From positions 1 to 28,813 of the forward strand of contig JAEZLJ010000178.1 in NCBI GenBank assembly GCA_023415275.1: 28,813 nucleotides of DNA. Direction: 5' to 3'. The stretch comes from Bacteroidota bacterium (lineage in GTDB: Bacteria > Bacteroidota > Bacteroidia > Chitinophagales > Chitinophagaceae). The notes beneath the pieces were generated by a model. It had not been told where the DNA came from and did no database searches. It saw only the letters and a program-made list of their open reading frames with translations. Numbering within the stretch: the stretch's first letter is position 1; every line of letters starts with the position of its first letter. A program made the position numbers and the translations under genes. Below are positions 7,822 through 15,652 of this stretch, piece by piece.

Positions 7822-8709
7822 TTAGGAGTAAAGTTGTGCAGTTGTTGTTAAATCATCGTTTTGAGTATTGTTTAATATTCTGGAAACAACCCTAACAAAT
7901 TGATTCATTCCATCATTGGTTACAAATGCATTGTTGGGGTTATCATAATCGGAGTTGTCATTCATATCAAATTTCAAAAGGGGTAGTTTACCGTTATCCA
8001 TACCTAATAAAATTCCATCCTGGTATAATTTGAAGTTCAGAATCTTGTCATATGGAAATGAACGGTTAATGTTGTTACGTCTTCCAGCATAAATAATGCG
8101 TTTGTTGGTGAAGTACAACCAACCATTATCTTGTTGGATGAAATCCTTAATAACTTCAGATGAATAAGATAACCGTCCACTTTTTAGGCCATTATTGTTC
8201 CACTGGTAACCAGAATAATTAATATTCCTTCTTACAACCTTTTCCTCAAATAACTCACAACCACGTATCCAATGGTACAAAGTCTCAGTTTCATTTATGT
8301 TGATTTTATATTGAGAAAATGCTTCGGCTTTATGTGTTTTATGCAAGGGTTTATACTGAAGTGAATGACGCTGAGTGATATCTAATAAGAATGTGGTGAA
8401 AATATCCTCAGCCTTTTCATTTCCATTAATACCCAGGTAGTTTTTTACAGCATCAAAGTCTTTATAATCCACCCAGTCAGGGATATTTAATTTGGTCATT
8501 AATCCATCCCTATCCAATGCAATGTTATCATTCCATACTTCTTTCAAATTCCTTAATGCACTTTGTCCTGGTTCATTTAAACTGTTGATGGTTGCGTCAT
8601 AAAATCTTTCATTCTTTTCAGCTATTTGGGAATGAGCACTGGGTGTTTTCTTACCACCTATGATTGCCAGAATTATAATAAATACTACAAAAACTACGAC
8701 GAAGGTCAT
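7822..8709 (-). CDS. Membrane-anchored PH-like domain protein of unknown function
   Basis: The 295-residue protein starts with a hydrophobic helix (residues 2-18, FVVVFVVFIIILAIIG) and a short polar stretch, so it is probably N-terminally anchored with the rest in the cytoplasm. The middle (about 20-180) is not recognised. From about 190 the pattern GWLYFTNKRIIYAGRR followed by PYDKILNFKLYQDGI resembles bacterial PH/GRAM-like domains. There, a short strand pair carrying T-N-K-R is followed by a basic turn and a K-I-x-x-F strand. Known relatives are poorly characterised. It lies upstream of the serine recombinase on the same strand, 184 bases away, with no sign of coupling. Confidence 0.6.
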   Translation of the reverse strand: MTFVVVFVVFIIILAIIGGKKTPSAHSQIAEKNERFYDATINSLNEPGQSALRNLKEVWNDNIALDRDGLMTKLNIPDWVDYKDFDAVKNYLGINGNEKAEDIFTTFLLDITQRHSLQYKPLHKTHKAEAFSQYKININETETLYHWIRGCELFEEKVVRRNINYSGYQWNNNGLKSGRLSYSSEVIKDFIQQDNGWLYFTNKRIIYAGRRNNINRSFPYDKILNFKLYQDGILLGMDNGKLPLLKFDMNDNSDYDNPNNAFVTNDGMNQFVRVVSRILNNTQNDDLTTTAQLYS

Positions 8710-9029
8710 TTTCAGTTAAATTTTGATTAAGACCCTAATATAATAAATATTTAGAATATCATTCAATTCTCATATCTGTCGATGCTAACTGTAGTAAAAA
8801 ATAAGGACTAAACAGAGGCAGATAAATTGCCAAAACAAAGGCATCCTTCGAGGCAGGGAAGCCAAAGAATAGTGGACAGAAACCAGGGGTAAAGAATAGG
8901 TCTATACAGGAATGAGAGGCCTTATCCAAACTGTTCAGGATAAGAACCTGGAGAACCTGGAGATGAATTTAATTCATATGTTCCCGATCACAAGCTGTAA
9001 GCACAGCTACCCAGGTCATTGTATAGGGT
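8710..9029. other. 320-base intergenic stretch, no gene seen
   Basis: This AT-rich stretch contains the PH-like gene's upstream region and a short tandem duplication, GAACCTGGA twice, around 8946-8965. A 62-codon plus-strand frame starting at 8912 overlaps the neighbouring gene's 3' end and has no protein-like character. No terminator or RNA gene is evident. Confidence 0.5.
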
Positions 9030-9593
9030 TTAAACTAAAAAGTAACCACAATTACACGTCCATTTACATTTGCACTGCTCAGATGCTAATGGTTGTTTGA
9101 GGAGTGCTTCATCCAGTGTCATTACTAATTCATATAAACCATCGCAAAAATTGCAGCAACCGATACCAAGTATTTTTACATCCTTGGTGGGTTGGGTTAG
9201 CTTCCAGTATTTTAATTCATATTCATGCTTCAACTTTTTGATATGGTTCATATTCCGTTTGGGGGCTGAACGGTTCATGAACATCCACATTTCCTGGTAT
9301 GCTTCAAACATCAATTTTGTGTACATCTCCTCTGGTATTGTTCCAAACTTTTTACCAATAATGATTACAATTTGTTGGAATAACATCCAGGCCATATCAG
9401 GAACTTTAGCTTTTTCACCTCTTTCTTTTTGGAACCCTTGCCATAATTGATGGATAAAAGGTTCATACCAACCAAATTGGCTGAAGTATTGTTCATGGTC
9501 GGTTATCAACCTCTCAATTTTATAAGGTGGAAAATATTCTTTTGCCATGGAGCCAAAGTACAAAATGGGTTGGTTATGCCCTACTACATACAT
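9030..9593 (-). CDS. Hypothetical protein with Cys-rich C-terminus
   Basis: This protein of 187 residues is not recognised. The start may be Met16 (MAKEYFPPYK, base 9548) rather than the first Met. The body is rich in aromatic residues and probably helical. The C-terminal 50 residues hold seven cysteines in GCCNFCDG and CKCKWTCNCG, a spacing that could form a zinc site. No signal peptide or membrane segment is visible. About 240 AT-rich bases without a clear signal separate it from the next gene upstream. Confidence 0.55.
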   Translation of the reverse strand: MYVVGHNQPILYFGSMAKEYFPPYKIERLITDHEQYFSQFGWYEPFIHQLWQGFQKERGEKAKVPDMAWMLFQQIVIIIGKKFGTIPEEMYTKLMFEAYQEMWMFMNRSAPKRNMNHIKKLKHEYELKYWKLTQPTKDVKILGIGCCNFCDGLYELVMTLDEALLKQPLASEQCKCKWTCNCGYFLV

Positions 9594-9832
9594 AAAAGAA
9601 GAAAATTAAATTAATCCACAAAGAACTATTTAACAAGGTCCTTGGAAAATGAGATGAACTTAAACTTTAAGACTTGACCCAGCTGATAGATATCATTCTT
9701 GTATGAATACCCATTACAATCAATTGGATGAAAGGTAGTCCTCAGATACACTTTTTTCCCGATTTAATTGATGTCATCCTAAGTCTTTTCAAACATGTCA
9801 TCAATTATAGATTTTTTTGTTGCAAGCTGATG

Positions 9833-10441
9833 TTAATCGCTTGCCTTTCGTAATTCAGCGTCAATTAATTGCTGATATTGTTTAATTAACTTTTGATAGC
9901 TGGTGTAATGCTGGTCTATGAGGGGTTCAAGTGTTTCCCTAAGTGTTTTAATGTCCGCGTAAAAATTTTGGGCTTCGGGTGATGGTTTGCTTAAAAATTC
10001 CCGTTGGTTTATTTTCAAGATTTCAGTTATTGAAGGATCGCATTTCAATGATTCGAAATATTTCTTTTCGATATCAACGAATTCCGCCTTTAAGTGGGAA
10101 AGCTTATTTGCTGTTAGTGAGCTCATCCATTTAACATAATCATCCTGTCCATTTCGATTAAAGCAGTCATTTAAAGATTGATCAAGGTGAAGAGATTGAA
10201 AAAAGCACCCGTATGATGAGGAGGCTAAATATGTAGCCAAATTATCAGATTTAGGTGCTTCACCTTCATCAGGGTGGTTGCTTTTGTCAACTTTTAATTC
10301 TCCACAGTATAGCCCCAATTGAGAATCATGTAAAAATATTTCAAAAGATTTAGTAGGTGCTCCTTTATAGTATTTGGCATTCAGTTCACGAGCTGTGAAG
10401 TGGCCAAGTTCATGATAAAATACTCTTTCGAAATCATTCAT
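9833..10441 (-). CDS. Putative zinc metalloprotease-like protein (HELGH motif)
   Basis: The 202-residue protein carries FYHELGHFTAREL near its start. His10-Glu11-x-x-His14 fits a zincin active site, with H-E-L-G-H as in M41/FtsH-like and other metallopeptidases. The third zinc ligand is not identifiable by eye. The rest is hydrophilic, and the C-terminal half (about 100-200) looks like a long helical or coiled-coil region. No signal peptide is seen, so a cytoplasmic location is likely. It may be a small peptidase in a conflict system, but no partner is apparent. An attC-like spacer lies immediately upstream. Confidence 0.55.
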   Translation of the reverse strand: MNDFERVFYHELGHFTARELNAKYYKGAPTKSFEIFLHDSQLGLYCGELKVDKSNHPDEGEAPKSDNLATYLASSSYGCFFQSLHLDQSLNDCFNRNGQDDYVKWMSSLTANKLSHLKAEFVDIEKKYFESLKCDPSITEILKINQREFLSKPSPEAQNFYADIKTLRETLEPLIDQHYTSYQKLIKQYQQLIDAELRKASD

Positions 10442-10454
10442 ATGGGTAAAACAG

Positions 10455-10605
10455 TGCTGTTTAAACGTAGACTAACGTGAAAGGACTTGCAGTCAGCATC
10501 GATATTTAAAAAATTGGTGCTTCGGCTTCGATCCCGTTGTTGAATAAAGATAAAGAACTCAGGACATTTTCATATGCTCATTATGTAGCAACTTATGTTA
10601 GCGGC
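10455..10605 (-). repeat. attC-like spacer 1 (isolated from the main array)
   Basis: Read on the minus strand, this begins at GCCGCTAAC (10597-10605), contains AAATATCGATGCTG and ends in CACGTTAGTC. These blocks match the spacer at 20225-20395 (AAATATCCATGCTG, then GCGTTGTGC). The ends can pair imperfectly into a long hairpin. It lies next to the HELGH gene and a decayed T9SS remnant, so it may mark a worn outlier of the cassette array at 13.9-20.8 kb. Confidence 0.5.
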
Positions 10606-10639
10606 TGGGCCTCTTTTTTATTGATTAAATTGTAAAAAG

Positions 10640-10896
10640 TCCAGAAGTTTACACTGTCTCCCATAACCCTCAACTGAAGCTTTGATCTCCTACGCTTTAT
10701 GTGAACACGGTAAAATATCCATTGTACGGATTGGGAAGAGCCTTTACATCCAATGTTGTATTTTCTGCTCCTCGCATTCATTGGAAGATACTGTTGCTAT
10801 ACTTATAAGTTCCCCTACATTTTGAAAGCTTACTGTTCCTGTTACACTGCCAATTGTTGCATTAAGCAATCTGATCGATTTGGAATGAGATCTAAG
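10640..10896 (-). pseudogene. Decayed C-terminus of a T9SS-sorted protein
   Basis: Three frames must be joined to read it. The first gives LLNATIGSVTGTVSFQNVGE and ISIATVSS. The second (from about 10777) gives TTLDVKALPNPYNGYFTVFT. After an in-frame stop and another shift comes LQLRVMGDSV. The order P-N-P-x-x-x-x-F followed by L-R-V-M-D-like residues is the type A sorting domain as seen in Chitinophagaceae. The final G-x-Y strand is missing. It is therefore a broken remnant and a different gene from the one at the window ends. Confidence 0.55.
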
Positions 10897-10901
10897 AAGT
10901 T

Positions 10902-10929
10902 ATTTAGTAACTAAATTTAGTTAATAAAT
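10902..10929. promoter_or_regulatory. 28-bp near-perfect palindrome, candidate operator
   Basis: The core ACTAAATTTAGT is self-complementary, and the symmetry extends to 14 bp on each side with a single mismatched pair. It lies in an AT-rich stretch about 160 bases before the gene at 11086. A dimeric regulator could bind it. The winged-helix protein at 12252 and the ArsR-like proteins are possible but unproven candidates. Confidence 0.45.
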
Positions 10930-11085
10930 TATTTATTTCAAATATACGTAATTTATTGATAACAAAATAATTGGATATATAATTCGGATTATGAAAATTT
11001 GCAAAACAAAGGAACTTTAGTGGTTGTATTTCAAAGAATTAACAATCGCAGATTAACTAAGTCAGACATTTAAAAAACAAAAATT

Positions 11086-11568
11086 ATGGAAAAAAGGGTA
11101 ATTAAAATCAAACAAACTGTCGAGCTTCCAAGTACTATTTACAATAACATACATGGTGTTGAACTGGTCGAACAACATACATTATGTAACAATTGTTTTG
11201 ACATTCACCAACATTTTAAATTAAGTTTTCCCTATATGGACCTTGTTATTTTTCTGAGCCAAGAAGATTACGCATCTTTTAAAAAGAGTGAAATTGATAA
11301 TTACACCGTTAATAACTTTTTCGATTTATACCAGAAAGGTTATTGCTTATACCATGAAAATTTTCGTTATCTGTTGATGGATCATGAAAATTGCAAAGGC
11401 AAAGCTATTGTTGAAAGAATTTTTGAAGATACAATTCTGGAAATAAATTATAATTACGATAAGTTTAAGATTATAAAGGACATTCTTGAATACAATGAGG
11501 AAAAATTTGAGGATGATGTAAATTCTGGCAAGTTTGAAGCTAATGCAATTGACTTGAATGAGGAATAA
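11086..11568 (+). CDS. Hypothetical acidic protein
   Basis: This 160-residue protein is not recognised. It has C-N-N-C near residue 34 and His residues in FDIHQHF, a possible metal site. The C-terminal third is strongly acidic (EYNEEKFEDD, then EANAIDLNEE). No signal peptide or membrane helix is seen. It stands alone on the plus strand between the palindrome at 10902 and the ATCAGGT repeats. It is much more AT-rich than the repair operon, which suggests a different origin. Antirestriction or DNA-mimic roles are conceivable for so acidic a protein, but nothing in the sequence proves them. Confidence 0.6.
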   Translation: MEKRVIKIKQTVELPSTIYNNIHGVELVEQHTLCNNCFDIHQHFKLSFPYMDLVIFLSQEDYASFKKSEIDNYTVNNFFDLYQKGYCLYHENFRYLLMDHENCKGKAIVERIFEDTILEINYNYDKFKIIKDILEYNEEKFEDDVNSGKFEANAIDLNEE

Positions 11569-11597
11569 TCCAATTCAGTGTAGCGCATTATTTTAAC

Positions 11598-11960
11598 ATC
11601 AGGTCCATTTACATTGCTCAAAACAGACCTGATATATTCGTCAAATCACTTTTGTTTTTATTTTCTCCAGGGACCCGCCTCAAAAGCGGGGACCCGATGG
11701 TTCAAAAAAGACTTGATATCTATTCTTAAATATCAGGTATGTTTTTTCAATAAAAGAAACCTGGTATTGAAACAGTACTTTTAAAATCCTTGGAAGCCCC
11801 ACTTTGGTGGGCTTCCCAGTGGAGGGAATGAAGCTATGACTCAACCAGCGAAGCTTAACTTGATACTTAATATTCAATATCACCAATTCTATCAGGTATT
11901 TTTTACTATTTCAATATTTATTTCCTTTCAGTTGGTAATACCTAACACAATACATCAGGT
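11598..11960. repeat. Iteron-like cluster of ATCAGGT motifs
   Basis: ATCAGGT occurs at 11598-11604, 11732-11738, 11891-11897 and 11954-11960, and inverted at 11627-11633. The variant ACTTGAT at 11711 and 11858 faces two of them. Three copies extend to ATCAGGTATnTTTTT (11732, 11891, 11954). The cluster fills a 683-base gap without genes, upstream of a winged-helix protein. Repeated protein-binding sites beside an AT-rich stretch resemble a plasmid-type origin or a multi-site operator. Confidence 0.55.
11791..11816. other. GC-rich hairpin inside the iteron-like region
   Basis: GGAAGCCC at 11791 pairs with GGGCTTCC, an 8-bp stem in an otherwise AT-rich gap. A second GC-rich element just upstream (about 11670-11697) has GGGACCCG twice and a short CCGC/GCGG stem. 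No T-run follows either one. They may be structural elements of an origin or remnants of an insertion. Confidence 0.4.
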
Positions 11961-12251
11961 ATCTTTTTAAACTTCTCAACTTTTCTTCCTATAATTTTAA
12001 AGTAAATACATCAGCGCTGAGCAACCAGTCACTTCACCAATTTTGATTCCAAACCGAGGATTTGAAGCAGCACTTCATTTCAACGAAACTCAATACCAAC
12101 AAGGTTTTTATTACCAGGATAATGGTTTGAAATTGTTAATTATTGCTTCAATATTTCAATGCTGAAAGCTTGTTGGTTGAATGACCGTTTCTTACTCTTG
12201 TAGAAAATTTAAAAGCATCCAAAAATCAAACAATTAAAATTCAATTAAATT

Positions 12252-13334
12252 ATGAATGATCTATCAAAAAAACTTTATGTTCTGCCAAATACCTCAGAAA
12301 TTATTTGGAAGATTATCAATGAAACCCACACAGTAGATTTTCAGCCACAGGGTATGACCAAAACAGGAAAACCTAAAAAGGTTATACCAAAAGTTAAGAA
12401 TTTAAAGTTAATGTACCCAAAGTATATTTACATCATACACACTTTAACCAGGGAGGCCAGAAATAAATTAAGTGATTACCACCTCACGAAAGGTTATGGA
12501 TTGAGCGCCTCTGTATTAAAAAAACGAATTTGTGAAGATGGTCCTATGGTCAGCCTCATTTTAAACAAATTAAAGGAGCATGGAATCATATTAAAAACCA
12601 GAAAACATTCTACATTCCGAAAAGGCTCAGCATCAAAGTTTAAACTCACCCCCGAATATGAAGAAAAGGTATGGCAAGCCACTCAGGAGACATTTGCAAG
12701 ATCCGAGTATGGCAAAATGATTGAAATTTTGATCAATGTTGACGAGGAATATGATGCAGCCAACAAGAAGATCAACCAACAGTTGTATGGTAAGGAATCT
12801 ACAGGAGCATCAATTCAACAACCACCTAACATGGTTCCAGACGATGAAAAGATCTCAGGTCATGGATCAGAGAATAATACAATAACTACTACACTTATAA
12901 TTATACCCTTACAGCAGGAGGAACCAATTACAAATGGAAATCAACCCATAATTGAAACATCCTCCACAGACTCAGGTGCCTTAACCAGGGAACAAGCATT
13001 TGAAAAACTTGATGCCTGGACAAAAGATTCTGAACAAGATGGGAGAATGACAAAAGGATATGAAACCATAGATATAAGAAGAAATATCATTCTAAGTATG
13101 AATGATTATCCCTCAACCAAACCTTGGAAGGATGAATTGCTGCCATATTTGGATGATTATATCTATCAAAATCTTTTAATGAAGAAAACGGATAGAAAAA
13201 TGTCTGAAATCGCATGGGAAATCCGCACACATGCCAAAGTGCAGCAACAAGAAACTTCAATGAGTGAATACAGCGATTTTTTTATTATGATTTGGACCTT
13301 GAAGAGGAAATGTAATAAGGGGTGTTGTTACTAA
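12252..13334 (+). CDS. Winged-helix DNA-binding protein, possible replication initiator or regulator (frameshifted tail)
   Basis: The protein has 360 residues as read. Residues about 55-155 look like a winged helix: a basic stretch, helices, a recognition helix region SLILNKLKEHGIIL, then KGSASKFKLTPEYE resembling the wing. Residues about 190-240 are a low-complexity linker. The C-terminal part (240-340) has Q-A-F-E-K-L-D-A-W and is probably helical. A seven-T run at 13276-13282 precedes an odd tail (MIWTLKRKCNKGCCY). With one more T the frame reads YYDLDLEEEM and stops at 13315, a more natural acidic end. The ATCAGGT repeats lie just upstream, so it may bind them. A weak promoter (TTG at 12170, TACTCTTG at 12193) precedes it. 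Confidence 0.55.
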   Translation: MNDLSKKLYVLPNTSEIIWKIINETHTVDFQPQGMTKTGKPKKVIPKVKNLKLMYPKYIYIIHTLTREARNKLSDYHLTKGYGLSASVLKKRICEDGPMVSLILNKLKEHGIILKTRKHSTFRKGSASKFKLTPEYEEKVWQATQETFARSEYGKMIEILINVDEEYDAANKKINQQLYGKESTGASIQQPPNMVPDDEKISGHGSENNTITTTLIIIPLQQEEPITNGNQPIIETSSTDSGALTREQAFEKLDAWTKDSEQDGRMTKGYETIDIRRNIILSMNDYPSTKPWKDELLPYLDDYIYQNLLMKKTDRKMSEIAWEIRTHAKVQQQETSMSEYSDFFIMIWTLKRKCNKGCCY

Positions 13335-13369
13335 CCAGGCCCGTAAAACAGCCTGAAAGGGGTCTGGTT
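13333..13369 (+). terminator. Possible hairpin terminator after the winged-helix gene
   Basis: AACCAGGCCC pairs with GGGGTCTGGTT (one mismatch) around a 17-base loop, right after the stop codon. The following bases are CTTAAAA rather than a T-run, so its strength is doubtful. About 140 bases up to the next gene show nothing else. Confidence 0.4.
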
Positions 13370-13510
13370 CTTAAAATATGTAAGAAGCTCTCAGCGTATG
13401 AGTAAATAATAGATTTATAGATTTTATGTAGTTCGCAAACTTATACAAGACAGGGAACAGGTTTTGAAGCCAGGAAACTCTGAGATAAACTGAATCGGTG
13501 TACATTGACG

Positions 13511-13986
13511 TTATTTTGCCAAAATAGCATTTTTGATTCGCTGCCGTTCTTCATTCGAACGATTAGCCAAAGGGAAAAAAGCTTTGCCTGTCGATATTTT
13601 AGCCGTGTTTAAACCTACAACAAGTAAAGTGTCGTTGAGAACAAAGCCAAAAAAGTCTCCCACATGGTTGCCAGTCACCTTTTCCCATTGCTTTGTTCCA
13701 GCAGTGTCAAAACTTAATAAAAAACCAGGAGTTTCGTCCATGAACTTCATGTCGTTAATCGCTGTTACATTGGCTGACGTTATTAATGGAGCTGGCCGCA
13801 AGTAATATGCAGATGTATCATCTACCATCATTCGTTCGCAGCCCTTTTGATAATAATCCACAAGATACCAGCCTGTTTTTAAAACGCAGTTATTGCTTCC
13901 TGTTTAATTTCTGGTTTGGAAGGGACTTTATCTTGATGTTGGCATGAAAGAAAAAGAAAAAGTGTCACAATAAGTTTTATCTGCAC
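13511..13986 (-). pseudogene. Lipoprotein with SecDF P1-head-like domain, interrupted by a frameshift
   Basis: From GTG at 13986 the frame reads a lipoprotein signal (KLIVTLFLFLSCQHQ, with lipobox LFLSC) and stops at 13879. The second frame continues as KTGWYLVDYYQKG and runs to 13511. Adding one T to the TTTTAAAAA run joins them as ITAFLKTGWYLVDYY. The distal part (GFLLSFDTAGTKQWEKVTGN, then a V-L-N-D strand and ISTGKAFF) resembles the P1 head subdomain of SecDF, which also occurs in stand-alone lipoproteins. If the shift is real, only a 116-residue piece without a signal can be made. It is the first unit of the cassette-like array on this side. Confidence 0.55.
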
Positions 13987-14170
13987 AATAATGGCTTTCG
14001 CGTTGTTTAAACAGAATGGGTATTTATACACTGGTCATATTCACTGTTCTGTCAGTTGGGGGTAAAGATAACAGCTAAATTGAAACCATAGTTTAGCCTT
14101 TGTTCGTTAGCCCATATGACTCCACATGGAAGTTACAGGCTGTGATTCGGTGTTGTAAGCAAACCTGTTC
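13987..14170 (-). other. Spacer with partial attC-like blocks
   Basis: On the minus strand this contains GGGCTAACGAACAAAGGCTAA, and near its end GTGTATAAATACCC followed by AACAACGCG. These match blocks in the spacers at 15499, 16223 and 18454 (AAAGGCTAAGCTGAG; GCAAAAATACCC then ACGTTA). No gene is seen. Confidence 0.4.
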
Positions 14171-14779
14171 TTATTTATCTTTTTCCAAATGAACCTGCAA
14201 TCCTATTCCAGCTTGAATGGTATTGTTTCTTCCTTCATAATGTAAGTATTTGGTTGTTGAATATCCTATCAAAAATTCCAGGCCAACACTCGAATTAAAA
14301 TACAATACAGGTCCAGCGGCTACAGAAAAGGTATTCATCTCATATTTTGTCAAAGGGACATCCACAGGTTCTGGGGTACTTGTAGATATGCCACCACCTT
14401 TTGAAATACTATATTGGTAATTCCCATCAATAAGAATATTAAAAGGACTACCAGTAGGCAAAAAATAATACCTAAGAAATGGCCCTCCGCCATAAGTAAT
14501 ACCTTTTCCAAGATTATAGTATGGAGTATTTAATATTTTGCTGCGTGTAATTCCAATACTCGTTCTTAAGCCTGTGGTGAATTTATCCACAAAAAAATAT
14601 CCAATATTTGGAGACAATTGTATATTGGTAATTCTTTGTCCACCACCACCAGCACCACTATTGTATGTTATTGAGGAAAATACTCCTGACCCTCCAACTA
14701 ACCAATTATTTTTAGTGATTTGAGCGTGTGATTGTTTGAATAATAAAGCAGCCGAAATAAAAAGTAAATATTTCATCAT
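14171..14779 (-). CDS. Outer-membrane beta-barrel-like protein
   Basis: The 202-residue protein has a clear signal peptide (MMKYLLFISAALLFKQSHA, cleaved before QITKNN). The mature part is made of alternating hydrophobic and aromatic strands rich in Gly, Asn, Ser and Tyr, such as NIGYFFVDKFTTGLRTSIGI and GPVLYFNSSVGLEFLIGYS. This is typical of small eight-stranded outer-membrane barrels in Bacteroidota. The protein ends in GIGLQVHLEKDK. Function is unknown. It is a single-gene unit in the cassette-like array. Confidence 0.7.
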   Translation of the reverse strand: MMKYLLFISAALLFKQSHAQITKNNWLVGGSGVFSSITYNSGAGGGGQRITNIQLSPNIGYFFVDKFTTGLRTSIGITRSKILNTPYYNLGKGITYGGGPFLRYYFLPTGSPFNILIDGNYQYSISKGGGISTSTPEPVDVPLTKYEMNTFSVAAGPVLYFNSSVGLEFLIGYSTTKYLHYEGRNNTIQAGIGLQVHLEKDK

Positions 14780-14937
14780 ATAAAATGTTTTGTATATAAG
14801 GAGTGTGAAATTATCCTCAAAAAATAATTGAAGAAATTTTAAACTTTAATTATGTGTTAATGTAAATAATGTAGTAAAGGTTGCTTATAAGGTAGAGGAT
14901 TTAGTCCTGCTTTTGTAAGCTGCTATTGTATGAAGTA
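14780..14937 (-). other. Spacer between cassette-like genes
   Basis: This is 158 AT-rich bases. On the minus strand CATACAATAG just after the stop of the gene at 14938 partly mirrors ACATTGTAGG just before that gene's start, a weak version of the flanking match seen at stronger units. No gene or terminator is evident. Confidence 0.3.
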
Positions 14938-15498
14938 TTAGTTCTTTCGGAACTTTAGTGTCCGTAAAGTTTGCAAGACCTTTTCCTCATTTTTAGTTTT
15001 TAGGTTAATCCCGTACAAGTTGAAGCGGTCAATGCCTCCACCCGAGACCCACAAACTGTCAATGTAAATGCCTGTTGTCCCTCTGCCAGACCTTCTTGGA
15101 TAAACAATTTTGGCGTTTCGTCCATCTATTGTCTCCCATGAAACATTTTGCTTTTTGTATCTATCCAAATCAATGCCCTTTAGTTTCTCAACTATTATTA
15201 GTTCAGAAGTGTCGGTAGGGAGCTGGGAATACTGAAGCATTGAACGTTCTACAATCAACGGTTGATCTTCAGTCAGGGTATTAGAATACCAACCAAGATC
15301 AAAATGCATTGTATCACTTGAGTCAAGGGCGATTCTACCTACATAGCTGTCAATCCCATCGGCTTTGATTTTTTTCCAAGATTTCGGTGTCTCAATAGTG
15401 AAAGCACCAAAATCCATGGTTTTTCTCTCATCCTTAGATGGTGGCTGCTTACAGGCGGTAAGTCCTATTACGATAATTGCGGTTAAAAGTTTTTTCAT
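14938..15498 (-). CDS. Small lipoprotein, unknown function
   Basis: The 186-residue protein begins MKKLLTAIIVIGLTACKQPP, a lipoprotein signal with lipobox LTAC. The mature part opens with FGAFTIETPKSWKKIK, similar to the first strand of lipoproteins that resemble the PsbP fold (a Thr-Pro-x-x-Trp-x-x segment). It ends with a helix-like EEKVLQTLRTLKF. This fold match is tentative. Single-gene unit on the minus strand, flanked by attC-like spacers, with no obvious promoter. Confidence 0.65.
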   Translation of the reverse strand: MKKLLTAIIVIGLTACKQPPSKDERKTMDFGAFTIETPKSWKKIKADGIDSYVGRIALDSSDTMHFDLGWYSNTLTEDQPLIVERSMLQYSQLPTDTSELIIVEKLKGIDLDRYKKQNVSWETIDGRNAKIVYPRRSGRGTTGIYIDSLWVSGGGIDRFNLYGINLKTKNEEKVLQTLRTLKFRKN

Positions 15499-15652
15499 GG
15501 TTGGAAAAACCTACAATGTTTTTCAGTTAGCTGACTGTACATGCATTTCATGTTCCCTCAGCTTAGCCTTTATTGTGTAGCAAAATAGCGATTTATTGCT
15601 GAAGTTTTATTCATCAGATTGTATTGCAGCAAGCCGCAGTTAGTAGCGGAAA
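15499..15652 (-). repeat. attC-like spacer 2
   Basis: On the minus strand it contains AAAGGCTAAGCTGAG, followed by ACATGAAATGCATGTACAG, an inverted repeat, and then CAGCTAACTG. The AAAGGCTAAGCTGAG block matches CAAAGGTTAAGCTGAAG in the 19601-19711 spacer. Confidence 0.5.

Noticed and set aside
8941..8965. Short tandem GAACCTGGA duplication
   Set aside because: Only two copies without any associated feature.
8912..9100. 62-codon plus-strand frame
   Set aside because: It overlaps the Cys-rich gene in antisense and contains a tandem duplication rather than protein-like sequence.
10593..10781. 62-codon minus-strand frame
   Set aside because: Other frames of the same stretch read as a decayed T9SS sorting domain; this frame contains only part of it (LQLRVMGDSV).
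11598..11960. CRISPR array
   Set aside because: The repeats are only 7-16 bases, unevenly spaced and partly inverted; no cas genes are present.
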